From Halopenitus salinus (GTDB lineage Archaea; Halobacteriota; Halobacteria; Halobacteriales; Haloferacaceae), in contig NZ_JBHSXL010000003.1 of the NCBI RefSeq assembly GCF_042662125.1, forward strand, positions 124,001 to 188,000: a stretch of 64,000 bases of DNA. The letters are read 5' to 3'. The position numbers and the translations under genes are program-made. Shown one piece after another: positions 1 to 8,531 of the stretch; position 1 is the stretch's first letter; each line of letters begins with the position of its first letter. The notes under the pieces were generated by a model, which was not told where the DNA came from, ran no database searches, and saw only the letters and a program-made list of their open reading frames with translations.

Positions 1-723
1 GTCGCCCTCGGCGGCGCCGTCGAGAACGCCGTCGACGACATGCCCGAGGAGGCCGCCGAGACCGCTCTCTACGCCGCCGAGGTGATGAACCTCGATTACG
101 CCGGGGTCGACCTGGTCGAGGGGTACGACGGCTGGTACGTCCTCGAGGTGAATCCGACCGCCGGGTTCAAGGGGCTCTTTCAGGCGACCGGCGTCTCGCC
201 GGCGCCACACATCGCCAAGCTGGCGATCGAGGAGGCCGGCGGCGAGGTCGACGACGACCGCGTGGCCACGCTCTCGAACACGCTCGACGATTCGCGACCG
301 GACTGTGCGCCCGACGTTCGGCGGTCGACCGCCGAGGACACGCCGATCATCGGCTACATAGAGGAGGTCGTCGCGACCGGAACCTCGGGGTCGGCCCAGG
401 CGCTCGCGAAGTCCGACACCGGCGCGACGCGGACCAGCATCGACACCGGGCTCGCCGCCGAGATCGGCGCGGGGCCGATAAAGAGCATGACGCGGGTGAA
501 ATCCGGCAGCGTCAAGTCCGGAAAGGCCCGACCGGTCGTCGACCTCGTGATCGGCATCGGCGGCACCCAACACACCGTGACCGCGAGCGTCGAGGACCGC
601 AGCCACATGGACTACCCGTTGCTCTTGGGCCGTGACATCCTCTCGGACTACCGCGTCGACGTACGAAAGCGGGTCGACCAGGATCGCGAGGCGCGCGAGG
701 ACGGCGAGATCCTCGAGGAATAG
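1..723 (+). CDS. RimK-type ATP-grasp protein fused to RimK-like aspartic-protease-type domain (5' truncated)
   Basis: The gene enters from the left edge; the reading frame is open from base 1 and no start is visible. Residues up to about 70 of the visible part match the C-terminal end of an ATP-grasp ligase: 'GVDLVEGYDGWYVLEVNPT' contains the metal-binding E-x-N motif. After a linker comes a second domain of about 130 residues with 'KSDTGATRTSID' and 'LLGRDIL', the D-T-G and flap-like signatures of the RimK-associated putative 'ATP-dependent zinc protease' family (retropepsin-like fold). The ligase probably adds amino acids to a protein or cofactor terminus (family knowledge); the real substrate is unknown. 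The fused arrangement is seen directly. Confidence 0.8.
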   Translation, partial: VALGGAVENAVDDMPEEAAETALYAAEVMNLDYAGVDLVEGYDGWYVLEVNPTAGFKGLFQATGVSPAPHIAKLAIEEAGGEVDDDRVATLSNTLDDSRPDCAPDVRRSTAEDTPIIGYIEEVVATGTSGSAQALAKSDTGATRTSIDTGLAAEIGAGPIKSMTRVKSGSVKSGKARPVVDLVIGIGGTQHTVTASVEDRSHMDYPLLLGRDILSDYRVDVRKRVDQDREAREDGEILEE

Positions 724-762
724 TTCGGTTACGCCTCTCTCGATCGGCTCCGTCGTAGCCCG

Positions 763-1557
763 CTACACGGAGATCCGGAGTCCGTCCCGCGCGATCCGGA
801 CCTCGCCGTCGAACCCCGCCGCGGTGACCGCGCGCTTCATCTCCGATTCCCGCCCCCGCGTGTGGGGATACAGGTGCGTGAGATAGAGTCGACGGACGTC
901 GACGTCGGCGTCCGCCAACGCGTTGCCGAGCCCCGTCGGCGTCGGATGGTTCGAGACGTCGACCTCGTCGGGGAACGAACAGTCGTGAACGAGGACGTCG
1001 GCGCCGTCGGCGAAGCGGGCCATCCCCCCGAACGCCTCCGTGTCGCCGGAGAAGACGATCGGCCCGTCCTCCGGATCCGTCGCTCCGTCCGCGGGCGCGA
1101 ACCGATAGGCGTGACCCGCCATCGAATGGCGGGTCTCCCGTGCGGCCACCTCGAAGCCCGCCACGGAGACGGGGCGTTCGGAGCCGACCTCGCGAATCGC
1201 GAGATCGATGCGTCCCTCCAGATAGTCGTGAACGTCGAGGAGCCCGTCGACGAGCGACTTCGTTCCCGGCGGGCCGACGACCTCGAGGTGCTCCTCGCCG
1301 GCGAGCCACCGGGCCTTGAGGAGCGCCATCAGGTCCGAGACGTGATCGAGATGGTGGTGGCTCAAGAGGACGGATCCGACGCCCTCGTAGCCCACGTCGG
1401 TTCCGGCGAGCCGACCGAGAACGCCGCTGCCGCAGTCGACGAGCAGCGCGCGGTCGTCCGACTCGAGGAGCAGGCCGGTCTGTGCGCGGTCGGGGACCGC
1501 CATCGCGCTACCGGACCCGAGGATGGTCAGCCGCATCGATCGGTCGGTATCGGACAT
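763..1557 (-). CDS. MBL-fold metallo-hydrolase (RNase Z / phosphodiesterase-like)
   Basis: 264 residues. The metallo-beta-lactamase signature 'HHHLDH' lies near residue 67, and further metal ligands are plausible at 'FSGDT', 'HDCSF' and the C-terminal 'LTHLYPH'. The N-terminal 'LTILGSGSA' is typical of the RNase Z-like branch of the fold. The family hydrolyses phosphodiester or ester bonds using two metal ions; no exosite for tRNA is evident, so a specific tRNA 3'-processing role is not claimed. The start is supported by an AT-rich TATA element at 1580-1588, about 27 bases upstream on the minus strand, which implies a leaderless mRNA. Confidence 0.85.
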   Translation of the reverse strand: MSDTDRSMRLTILGSGSAMAVPDRAQTGLLLESDDRALLVDCGSGVLGRLAGTDVGYEGVGSVLLSHHHLDHVSDLMALLKARWLAGEEHLEVVGPPGTKSLVDGLLDVHDYLEGRIDLAIREVGSERPVSVAGFEVAARETRHSMAGHAYRFAPADGATDPEDGPIVFSGDTEAFGGMARFADGADVLVHDCSFPDEVDVSNHPTPTGLGNALADADVDVRRLYLTHLYPHTRGRESEMKRAVTAAGFDGEVRIARDGLRISV

Positions 1558-1579
1558 GCGGGAGCCGAGGGCCGCCGTC

Positions 1580-1588
1580 GATTTATAA
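1580..1588 (-). promoter_or_regulatory. TATA box for the MBL-fold gene
   Basis: The minus strand reads ttataaatc, centred about 27 bases before the ATG at 1557. This spacing places transcription start at the ATG, the usual leaderless arrangement in haloarchaea. Confidence 0.6.
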
Positions 1589-1667
1589 CGAACGCACGGC
1601 GACGCGCGATCGACGCGCCGAAGCGGCGCCCGGAACCCCTTTTTGATCGGCCCGCGACCGATCGGAC

Positions 1668-2516
1668 ATGATCGACGAGACCGTCGCCGAGATCCGGGAG
1701 ATGCAGACCCACAGCTCCTCGGTCGTCGCGGTGAAGGCCACCGAGGCGCTCGCGGAGCTGCTCGATCGCGAGTACGCCTCCCTCGACGAGTTCGAGCGGG
1801 ACCTCGAACAGAACGCGGGCGTGCTCCGTCGTTCGGACACCTCCCACGCGAGCCTGCACAACGCGCTCCGCGAGGTCGAACGGTCCGTCGTCGGCGAGGC
1901 GGCCTCGATCGAGGAGGGAAAACGGCTCCTCGAGGACGCCATCGATCGCGTCGTCGCCGACGTCGAATCGAGCAAGCGGGAGGCCGCGGCCAACGCCGCG
2001 GAGACCTTCTCCGACGGGGAGACGGTCCTCACACACGACTACTCGACGACGGTCCTCGAGGCGATCGAGACCGCGACCGCCGACGGAATCGAGCTGTCGA
2101 CGTACGTCACCGAGGCGCGTCCACGGTTCCTCGGCCGCCGGACGGCCCGGGTGCTCGCGGGCAATCCCCGCGTCGAGGCGACGATCGTCGTCGACGGCGC
2201 GATGGGCTACGCCCTCCGAAACTGCGACCGGGTCGTCCTCGGAATGACCTGCATCAGCGGGGAGACCTACTACAACCGGATCGGAACCTTCCCGTTGGCC
2301 GCGACCGCGGCCCACCTCGGGGTACCCGTGACCGTGGTCGGCTCGAGCAGCAAGCTCATCGAGGAGTTCCACTTCGAGACCGACGACCGCGCGCCGGTCG
2401 AGGTGATGCGCGAGCCGATCGCGGACGTCGCGGTCGAGAACCCCTCCTACGACGCGACGCCGATGGAACTCGTCGACCGGGTCATCACCGACGAGGGGGT
2501 CCGGGACGTCGAATGA
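1668..2516 (+). CDS. eIF2B alpha/beta/delta-family protein
   Basis: 282 residues. The Rossmann-like C-terminal half has the family patterns 'TEARPRFLGRRTARVLA', 'VDGAMGYAL' and 'NRIGTFPLAATAAHLGVPV', as in eIF2B regulatory subunits and ribose-1,5-bisphosphate isomerases. The N-terminal third is helical ('IREMQTHSSSVVAVKATEAL'). It is shorter than a typical archaeal R15P isomerase (about 320 residues), so it may be the haloarchaeal aIF2B-like paralogue of unproven substrate. A T-rich promoter-like element at about 1638-1646 lies 26 bases upstream of the ATG. Function beyond family membership is inference. Confidence 0.8.
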   Translation: MIDETVAEIREMQTHSSSVVAVKATEALAELLDREYASLDEFERDLEQNAGVLRRSDTSHASLHNALREVERSVVGEAASIEEGKRLLEDAIDRVVADVESSKREAAANAAETFSDGETVLTHDYSTTVLEAIETATADGIELSTYVTEARPRFLGRRTARVLAGNPRVEATIVVDGAMGYALRNCDRVVLGMTCISGETYYNRIGTFPLAATAAHLGVPVTVVGSSSKLIEEFHFETDDRAPVEVMREPIADVAVENPSYDATPMELVDRVITDEGVRDVE

Positions 2517-2564
2517 CGGCCACGGCGGGGGGATTCAAAACGGCGGGGACCGCGTGGCGATGTC

Positions 2565-2570
2565 TTTATG
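2565..2570 (+). promoter_or_regulatory. TATA-like element for the small gene at 2595
   Basis: The tttatg element lies 27 bases before the ATG at 2595, and it argues for that start over the ATG at 2568, which overlaps the promoter. Confidence 0.5.
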
Positions 2571-2594
2571 CGTGCCGATGTCCGTCGTGGGAAC

Positions 2595-2876
2595 ATGGGA
2601 CACGGCCCCGACGCGGTACACGAGCTCATCGAGGAGTCCGGGTGGTCGTATCCGGTGTCCACGCGGCGGCTCGAGCGATCGATGCCGATGGAGAACGTCG
2701 CCATCGACGAGGACGGGAACTCGATGATGCTCTCGGAGCTCCTCCAGGAGGCCGACGTCGACCGCTTCGAGGATCGAGCGGACCTCGAGCGCAAGCTCGG
2801 GCCCGTCTGCCGGGAGGAAAGCGAGGCCCGAACGGTCGGAATCCTCGGTCGGGTAAAACGGACCTTCTTCGGTTGA
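2595..2876 (+). CDS. small conserved haloarchaeal protein (DUF5789-like)
   Basis: 93 residues, acidic, no membrane segment. The core 'SGWSYPVSTRRLERSMPMENVAIDEDGNSMMLSELL' followed by a helical 'RADLERKLGPVC' resembles the small DUF5789-type haloarchaeal proteins ('YPVsreel...' then 'LsElL'), but this is a pattern impression, not a database result. The start at 2595 is chosen because a TATA-like element lies 27 bases upstream; an in-frame ATG at 2568 would sit inside the promoter. The stop codon is one base before the next gene, so the two are probably one transcript. Confidence 0.6.
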   Translation: MGHGPDAVHELIEESGWSYPVSTRRLERSMPMENVAIDEDGNSMMLSELLQEADVDRFEDRADLERKLGPVCREESEARTVGILGRVKRTFFG

Positions 2877-2877
2877 G

Positions 2878-3993
2878 ATGAACAAGCTTCGCGGACTCTC
2901 GTGGGGCGGCGGAGCCGGCGTGGTCGTCTTCGCCCTCTGGGGGGTCATCCATTACGGTACCCCCGTTCGGTTTCTTCCGGCGATCGCAACGGGGATCGTG
3001 GCCGCGGGGCTTCCGTACGGGCTCGCACGGCTCAACCGGGCGATCACGAGGCTCCGCCGCCGTCTCGCCGACCCGGAGACGGGGATAAGCGCGGAGAAGG
3101 GATCGGTCTTCGTCTCGAAATCGTCGATCGACGACCCCGTCGAAACCCTCGAGACCGTTCGCGACGCGGTCAAACGGGACGAGGAGTACGACGAGACCGA
3201 ACGGGAGGCCTTCGAGGAGGGCCCGGGGCTGTCGATCCGACACGGCGGCTTCCACAACACCTTCGTCCGGATCACGCGGGGCGGACGCGTCGTCGTCACC
3301 GGCGCCTCAGAGCGCACGGCCGACGTCCGCGACGTGGTCGGCGACGCCTGTTCGCTCACGTTCGATCGAACGCGTGAGAATCCGTTTCAGGGGCTGCAAC
3401 CGATCAAGGGCGCCCCGCGGGTGTTCCTCGGGGTCTTCATATTCACTCTGCTCGTCGCCGGCACCGCGGCCGTCGGCGCCGGGGCGTATCCGACCGACGC
3501 GTACAACCCCGCCGAGCGGGTCGTGCTCGTGGGAATCGACGTGCAGGGGGACGTCGATCCGAGCGTCTCCGAGACCGACACGCAGCTCTCGAAGGCGTCG
3601 TTCCTCGCGGACGTCGTCGCGGAGGGCGAAACGGAGGTCAGATGGGCGCAAAACGACAGCGAACTCGTCGCACAGCAGGGACGAAACGCGTTGCGGGCGT
3701 CGAACGACGCCAGACGGTACCTCGCGTCGGCCCGCGCCGGGTCGCCGACGAGCGAGCAGCTCGAACGGGCCGACCGGATCGAGCGTCGTCTGAGGGCGGC
3801 CGAGCAGTCGGTCGCCGAGGCGCTCTCGGAGCGAGCCACCGACGGATCGATCCCCGAGGAGAACGCGACGAAGCTCTCGCGGCTCGGCGATCGCTTCGAA
3901 TCCGTGGAACGACCTTCCGGGGACGACGGAGACGCGACGACGACCGAACGGGTCACGCGTTTGGCCCCACACGCGCGAGCGGTCGCGTTTTGA
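2878..3993 (+). CDS. conserved membrane protein with extracytoplasmic helical domain
   Basis: 371 residues, function not recognised. Two hydrophobic segments lie near the N-terminus (about residues 12-30 and 34-50), followed by a soluble region of about 130 residues with 'GFHNTFVRITRGGRVVVTG', then a third membrane segment at about 180-202. The final 170 residues are hydrophilic and contain a helical stretch rich in Arg, Glu and Ala (about 265-325) that may form a coiled coil. The gene starts one base after the preceding small gene, suggesting co-transcription. The architecture suggests an envelope sensor or scaffold, but that is inference only. Confidence 0.7.
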   Translation: MNKLRGLSWGGGAGVVVFALWGVIHYGTPVRFLPAIATGIVAAGLPYGLARLNRAITRLRRRLADPETGISAEKGSVFVSKSSIDDPVETLETVRDAVKRDEEYDETEREAFEEGPGLSIRHGGFHNTFVRITRGGRVVVTGASERTADVRDVVGDACSLTFDRTRENPFQGLQPIKGAPRVFLGVFIFTLLVAGTAAVGAGAYPTDAYNPAERVVLVGIDVQGDVDPSVSETDTQLSKASFLADVVAEGETEVRWAQNDSELVAQQGRNALRASNDARRYLASARAGSPTSEQLERADRIERRLRAAEQSVAEALSERATDGSIPEENATKLSRLGDRFESVERPSGDDGDATTTERVTRLAPHARAVAF

Positions 3994-4033
3994 CCCGTCG
4001 AAGGCGTTGGCTCGATGTGTGGTCGTGTCGCGT

Positions 4034-5095
4034 TCAGTCCTCGAGCCGGTCCAGAAGGTCCGCAACCACCGCCTCGGTGCCGGAATCGCCCCCCAGATCG
4101 GGGGTTCGCGGCGCGTTCGGATCGGCGAGCTGTTCGCGAACGACGCGTCGAAGCCGGCCAGCCGCGGCGGGTTCGCCGAGCTCGTCGAAGAGCATCGCGC
4201 CCGAGAGGACGGTCGCGAGCGGGTTGGCGATCCCCTGTCCGGCGATGTCGGGGGCGCTGCCGTGTACCGGCTCGAACATCGAGGGGGCGTCGCCGTCGAC
4301 ACAGAGGTTCGCGGACGGGGCGAGTCCCATGCTCCCCGCGATGATCGCCCCCACGTCGGTGAGGATGTCGCCGAAGAGGTTCGAGGCGACCACGACGTCG
4401 AACGCCTCGGGCCGGCGGATGAAGTCCATCGCCGCGGCGTCGACGAGCAGCCGTTCCACCTCGACGTCGGGATACTCCTCGGAGAGCTCCGCGACGATCT
4501 CGTCCCAAAGCACCATGCCGTACGCCTGGGCGTTGGACTTCGTCACGTTCGTCAACTTCCCGTCGCGCTCGCGGGCGGCCTCGAAGGCGGCACGAACGAC
4601 CGTCTCCGTGCCCTCCCGCGTGAACACGGCGCTTTGGATCGCGAGTTCGTGATCGAACCCGCGGTGTTCGCGCCCCCCGACGTCGGCGTACTCGCCCTCG
4701 GTGTTCTCACGGAAGACGACGAAGTCGATGTCGCCGCCCTCGTAGCCGCGAAGCGGGCTCTCGACGCCCTCGTAGAGGATCGACGGCCGCTTGCAGACCT
4801 GCTGGTTGAGCCGCTTTCGGATCGGCAACATCAGCCCGCGAAGCGTCACGTGATCGGGGATGTCGGGATGGCCGACCGCGCCGAGCAGGATGGCGTCGTG
4901 AGGTCGGAGCCGATCGACGCCGTCGTCGGGCATCATCGATCCCTGCTCGAGGTAGCGTTCGCTCCCCCAGTCGAACTCGGTGTACTCGAGCGTGATCCCC
5001 TCTCGGTCGCCGACCGCATCGAGAAGCGGAAGCGAGGCGTCGACGACCGTGTTTCCGATGCCGTCCCCCGGGATCAACGCGATCTCATAGGACAT
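4034..5095 (-). CDS. isopropylmalate/isocitrate/tartrate dehydrogenase-family protein
   Basis: 353 residues from the ATG at 5095 ('MSYEIALIPGDGIG'); an upstream in-frame start at 5155 would add 20 residues not typical of the family. The NAD-dependent beta-decarboxylating dehydrogenase fold is clear: 'IPGDGIG', the Arg-rich substrate segment 'RGLMLPIRKRLNQQVCKRP', 'FRENTEGEYADVGG', 'VTKSNAQ', 'NLFGDILTD' and 'EPVHGSAPDIAG'. 'GAVGHPDIPDHVTLRGL' resembles the D-malate/tartrate dehydrogenase branch more than leucine-pathway LeuB, so a leuB symbol is withheld. It would oxidise and decarboxylate a (2R,3S)-type hydroxydiacid. It stands alone rather than in a leu operon. Confidence 0.85.
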   Translation of the reverse strand: MSYEIALIPGDGIGNTVVDASLPLLDAVGDREGITLEYTEFDWGSERYLEQGSMMPDDGVDRLRPHDAILLGAVGHPDIPDHVTLRGLMLPIRKRLNQQVCKRPSILYEGVESPLRGYEGGDIDFVVFRENTEGEYADVGGREHRGFDHELAIQSAVFTREGTETVVRAAFEAARERDGKLTNVTKSNAQAYGMVLWDEIVAELSEEYPDVEVERLLVDAAAMDFIRRPEAFDVVVASNLFGDILTDVGAIIAGSMGLAPSANLCVDGDAPSMFEPVHGSAPDIAGQGIANPLATVLSGAMLFDELGEPAAAGRLRRVVREQLADPNAPRTPDLGGDSGTEAVVADLLDRLED

Positions 5096-5236
5096 TGATA
5101 CCCATCGTGAACCCGTCGGCAAAAGCGTTGTGTCGCTCGCGTGTGGAAACGTCATCCCTGCGGACGACGCCGGACGACGTCGATCGTCGAAGTGGAGAAT
5201 ATCTCCGGTAGAGACCCTCTCAGGTGGAGTCCATCC

Positions 5237-6388
5237 TCACTGGCTGGGTGCGGTCGTCAGGTCCTCGTCGGCGTATCCGTGGACGACGGCGTCCCCCGAG
5301 CGTGCGTCGAACAGGTGAACGTCGTCCTCGTCGAAGCTCATCGTCACGATCTCGCCCTCCTCCGGTTCGATCTCCGTCGGCGTGCGGGCGCGGAACTCCT
5401 GGTCCGCGAGATCCAGGTAGATGAAGTTGTCCGACCCCACGACCTCGACGACGTCGACCTCCGCCTTGATCTGCTTTTCCTCCGGAACGTCCGCGTTTAT
5501 CGCGACGCTCTCGGGACGGACGCCGAAGACGAGGTCCGAGGGGGCATCCTCGCTGACGCCCTCGAGGAACCGCTCCGTCAGCTCGTATTCGAACCCGTCG
5601 CCGACGAGCGTTCCCGTGCCGTCGTCGTTGCGCTCGAGGGTGACGTCCCGGAAGTTCATGCTCGGACTCCCGATGAAGTCCGCGACGAACTGGTTCGTCG
5701 GCTCGTGGTAGACCTCCTTCGGAGTGCCGATCTGCTGGAGGGTTCCCGACTCGAGAATGACGATCCGGTCGGCCATCGTCATCGCCTCCTCCTGGTCGTG
5801 GGTCACGTACACCGTCGTGATCCCGACTTCCGAGTGGATTCGCGCCAGCTCGGTCCGCATGTGCTTTCGCAGCTTGGCATCGAGGTTCGAAAGCGGCTCG
5901 TCGAACAGGAACACGGACGGTTCCCGGACGATCGCCCGTCCCGTGGCGACCCGCTGTTGTTGGCCGCCCGAAAGCGATCCGGGCTTCTTCTCGAGGAGGT
6001 CCTCGATGCCCATCATCTCCGCCGCGTTCTCGACGCGGCGATCGATCTCCTCGTCGTCGAGGTCGGTACTCAACTGGAGGCCGTAGGCCATGTTCCCCCG
6101 GACCGTCTTGTGGGGATACAGCGCGTAGGACTGAAACACCATCGCGATGTCCCGGTCCTTCGGCGCCTTCTCGTTGATGCGTTCGCCGGCGATCCGGATC
6201 TCGCCGTCCGTGATCGTCTCGAGTCCGGAGATCATCCGCAGCGTCGTCGATTTTCCGCAGCCGGACGGTCCGACGACGACGATGAACTCGCCGTCCTTGA
6301 TGTCGAGGTCGAGTTCCTCGACCGCGACGATCGTCTCGGCCTGCGTGTCGTACACCTTCGTTACGTTGTCGAGTTCCAATCGTGCCAT
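5237..6388 (-). CDS. sugar ABC transporter ATP-binding protein (MalK/UgpC/MsmX type)
   Basis: 383 residues. The nucleotide-binding domain has Walker A 'GPSGCGKST', signature 'LSGGQQQR', Walker B 'VFLFDEP' and the switch His in 'YVTHDQ'. A C-terminal domain of about 140 residues with 'FGVRPESV' and 'EVDVVEVVGSDNFIYLDL' is the MalK-type OB (TOBE) extension that marks CUT1 carbohydrate importers. It energises the importer whose permeases and lipoprotein lie upstream on the same strand (6563-10169). The 174 bases separating it from the permease contain degenerate repeats, so it could be separately expressed. Confidence 0.92.
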   Translation of the reverse strand: MARLELDNVTKVYDTQAETIVAVEELDLDIKDGEFIVVVGPSGCGKSTTLRMISGLETITDGEIRIAGERINEKAPKDRDIAMVFQSYALYPHKTVRGNMAYGLQLSTDLDDEEIDRRVENAAEMMGIEDLLEKKPGSLSGGQQQRVATGRAIVREPSVFLFDEPLSNLDAKLRKHMRTELARIHSEVGITTVYVTHDQEEAMTMADRIVILESGTLQQIGTPKEVYHEPTNQFVADFIGSPSMNFRDVTLERNDDGTGTLVGDGFEYELTERFLEGVSEDAPSDLVFGVRPESVAINADVPEEKQIKAEVDVVEVVGSDNFIYLDLADQEFRARTPTEIEPEEGEIVTMSFDEDDVHLFDARSGDAVVHGYADEDLTTAPSQ

Positions 6389-6416
6389 TGTTATCCTCCG
6401 TGTGTCCTGGGGTCGT

Positions 6417-6540
6417 GTTCGGTCGGTCGCGTGTCGTGTCTCGGGTTCGTCGTGCGTTCGGTCGGTCGGTCGCGCGAGCGTTCGGCCGCTCGGTCCTGTG
6501 TGCGTTTGGTCGGTCGTTCGTGGCGGAATCGAAGGTCGTT
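6417..6540. repeat. degenerate cggtcggtcg-type intergenic repeats
   Basis: The gap between the ATPase and the MalG-type permease holds four irregular copies of a gttcggtcggtcg-like motif (near 6417, 6454, 6479 and 6503), spaced about 24-37 bases apart. No gene or clear promoter is seen here. The pattern looks like slipped-strand expansion of a short motif. Confidence 0.55.
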
Positions 6541-6562
6541 CAGTCGGCGATCCGCCGGCAGG

Positions 6563-7408
6563 TTAGTTGCCACCCGGTGCCCCCCCGAGCCCGGCGCCGA
6601 CGTAGCGGCGCGAGAGCCCGTAGAATATCACCGGCGGCGCGACGAGCAGAACGAGCGACGCCATCAGGACGTTCCACTCCCGCAGCACGTCGCTGCCGAT
6701 GATGTAGTAGATGGCCACCGTCGCGGTTCGGACGCTCTCGTCGCTGGTCAACACGAAGACCCAAAGGAAGTTGTTCCAGGCGGTGAGGAACGCGAACAGC
6801 GCGGCCGCGGCGACGGCGGGCAGGCTCAAGGGCAAGACGATCCGGAGGAACGCCGTGAACTCGTTGTGCCCGTCGATCAGCGCCGCCTCCTCGATGTTCT
6901 CCGGGATGCCCTGTCTGAAGAACCCCTGGAGCAGCCAGATGTTCTGTGGCAACACGAAGATCGACAGCGCGATGATGATCCCCGGTAAGGTGTTCACGAG
7001 TCCAATGAAGTAGAACACCTCGTAGACCGGGATCGTCAAGACGATCCACGGGAACATGATCGTGAACACCGCCGTGTAAAACAGCGCCTGTCGACCGGGG
7101 AAGTCGAGCCGCGCGAAGGCGTAGGCTCCGGGGATCGCGAAGAACAGGGAGATGATCGTCGCCGCGATGGAGACGATGATGCTGTTCCCGAAGTAGGTCT
7201 CGAAGGCGAACCGGTCCCAGATCGCCAGGTACGACTGGAGGGTCACCAGATCGAACGCCGGGATGAACCCGGTGTCCGGACTGATCGCGGCGATGTTGGT
7301 CAGGAACGAGGTCCGGATCACCCAGTAGTAGGGGATGATCGCCCAAAGCAGGAAGGCGATCAACCCGGCGTACAAGAGCGCACGTGAACGTTTGTTGTCA
7401 TTGAGCAT
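6563..7408 (-). CDS. sugar ABC transporter permease (MalG type)
   Basis: 281 residues with about six membrane segments, starting with 'LLYAGLIAFLLWAIIPYYWVI'. The ATPase-coupling EAA loop is seen at 'EEAALIDGHNEFTAFLRIVLPL', followed by the usual membrane helix. This is the CUT1 inner-permease arrangement (MalG/UgpE). The start lies 12 bases downstream of the stop of the other permease, so the two are one operon. The substrate is not deducible; a sugar or polyol is the family expectation. Confidence 0.92.
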   Translation of the reverse strand: MLNDNKRSRALLYAGLIAFLLWAIIPYYWVIRTSFLTNIAAISPDTGFIPAFDLVTLQSYLAIWDRFAFETYFGNSIIVSIAATIISLFFAIPGAYAFARLDFPGRQALFYTAVFTIMFPWIVLTIPVYEVFYFIGLVNTLPGIIIALSIFVLPQNIWLLQGFFRQGIPENIEEAALIDGHNEFTAFLRIVLPLSLPAVAAAALFAFLTAWNNFLWVFVLTSDESVRTATVAIYYIIGSDVLREWNVLMASLVLLVAPPVIFYGLSRRYVGAGLGGAPGGN

Positions 7409-7420
7409 GTATCTGTCACC

Positions 7421-8368
7421 TCAGACGTAGAGGTCCTCCTCCTGATCGATCGCCTTCACGTAGACCACCGCGGCGGACATGGACAACACCACCATCGCGA
7501 GCCCGACCGTGTAGGCCCGCGCGAAGTTGTTGTTGACGAAGGCGACCCGATAGGTGAGGATGCTGAGAAGCATCGTTCGCGTCCCGGGACCGCCGCCGGT
7601 CAGCGCGAACGGCTGGTCGAACTCGGCGATGTTCCAGGCGGTTCGAAGCGCCAGGATGACGATCGTCGGAATGGTGAGCCGGGGAACCACGACGTCGCGG
7701 AAGCGTCGGAGCCGTCCCGCGCCCGCCTGTGCCGCCGCCTCGTACTGCTCCGAGGGGATGCTCGAGAGCGCGGCCGCGTAGATGATCGCGGAGTAGGCGT
7801 AGTCGTGCCACGTCTGGGCGACGATCAACGAGACGAACGGCCACAGGCCCGTCGCCAGGAAGGACGGCCCCTCGATCCCGACGACCGTAAGCAGCTTGTG
7901 GACGAACCCGAAGTCGCTGTCCAGGAACCACATCCAGATGATACCGCCCGCGAGCGGCGCGGAGAAGTACGGGGACATGATCAACGCGCCGACCCAGTCC
8001 TTCGCGGCACTCCTGAGCTCGTTCAACAGGAGCGCGGCGACGAGTCCCATCCCGAGCTGGAGGAACGTGGTCCCGGCGACGAAGACGATCGTCCACCCGA
8101 ACGCGAAGACGAAGAGGTCGTTCGTCACGAGCCACTGATAGTTCGCCAGGCCGACGAACTGCCCCGGCTCCCCGATACGGGTATTCGTGAACGTCATCGT
8201 GATACCGCGGATTATCGGGAAGTAGAACAGGCCGGTGAAGGCGATGAACGTCGGCAGGATGAAGAAGTATCCCGCCCAGTTTTCCTTGAGCCGATCCGTG
8301 ATCGTCCGTTCGTTGAGCCCGTACTCCTCACGGATCGCCTCATCGGAGCGGGCTTCCTGTTGAGCCAT
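7421..8368 (-). CDS. sugar ABC transporter permease (MalF type)
   Basis: 315 residues. An acidic cytoplasmic N-terminus of about 35 residues is followed by 'GYFFILPTFIAFTGLFYFPI' and five further membrane segments. The EAA coupling loop is at 'SEQYEAAAQAGAGRLRRFRDVVVP'. It pairs with the MalG-type permease downstream to form the membrane channel of a CUT1 importer. A TATA-like element at 8396-8405 gives the permeases their own promoter, separate from the abundant binding-protein transcript. Confidence 0.92.
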   Translation of the reverse strand: MAQQEARSDEAIREEYGLNERTITDRLKENWAGYFFILPTFIAFTGLFYFPIIRGITMTFTNTRIGEPGQFVGLANYQWLVTNDLFVFAFGWTIVFVAGTTFLQLGMGLVAALLLNELRSAAKDWVGALIMSPYFSAPLAGGIIWMWFLDSDFGFVHKLLTVVGIEGPSFLATGLWPFVSLIVAQTWHDYAYSAIIYAAALSSIPSEQYEAAAQAGAGRLRRFRDVVVPRLTIPTIVILALRTAWNIAEFDQPFALTGGGPGTRTMLLSILTYRVAFVNNNFARAYTVGLAMVVLSMSAAVVYVKAIDQEEDLYV

Positions 8369-8395
8369 GGTACAAGGTGGTGGAATGATTCCTGT

Positions 8396-8405
8396 AAAAT
8401 AAATC
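8396..8405 (-). promoter_or_regulatory. promoter of the permease operon
   Basis: The minus strand reads gatttatttt here, about 30 bases before the ATG at 8368, implying a short or absent leader. It allows the permeases to be transcribed separately from the binding-protein gene, the usual solution to the unequal stoichiometry of such importers. Confidence 0.55.
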
Positions 8406-8531
8406 TTTGTACATAGTTACCACGAGACACGTTCTCGATACCAAAAGCTATTCGTCGGACCGCACGACCGTTCGCCGGTTCCCGGACCCAGTCTCACGTT
8501 CGTGAGGCGGGTGGGAGGTGAGGGGCGGTCC

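Noticed and set aside
4034..5095. calling this gene leuB
   Set aside because: The substrate-binding segment fits the tartrate/D-malate branch better and there are no leucine genes beside it.
5141..6988. 615-codon plus-strand frame opposite the ABC ATPase and permease
   Set aside because: Antisense shadow; the minus-strand genes carry Walker and EAA motifs.
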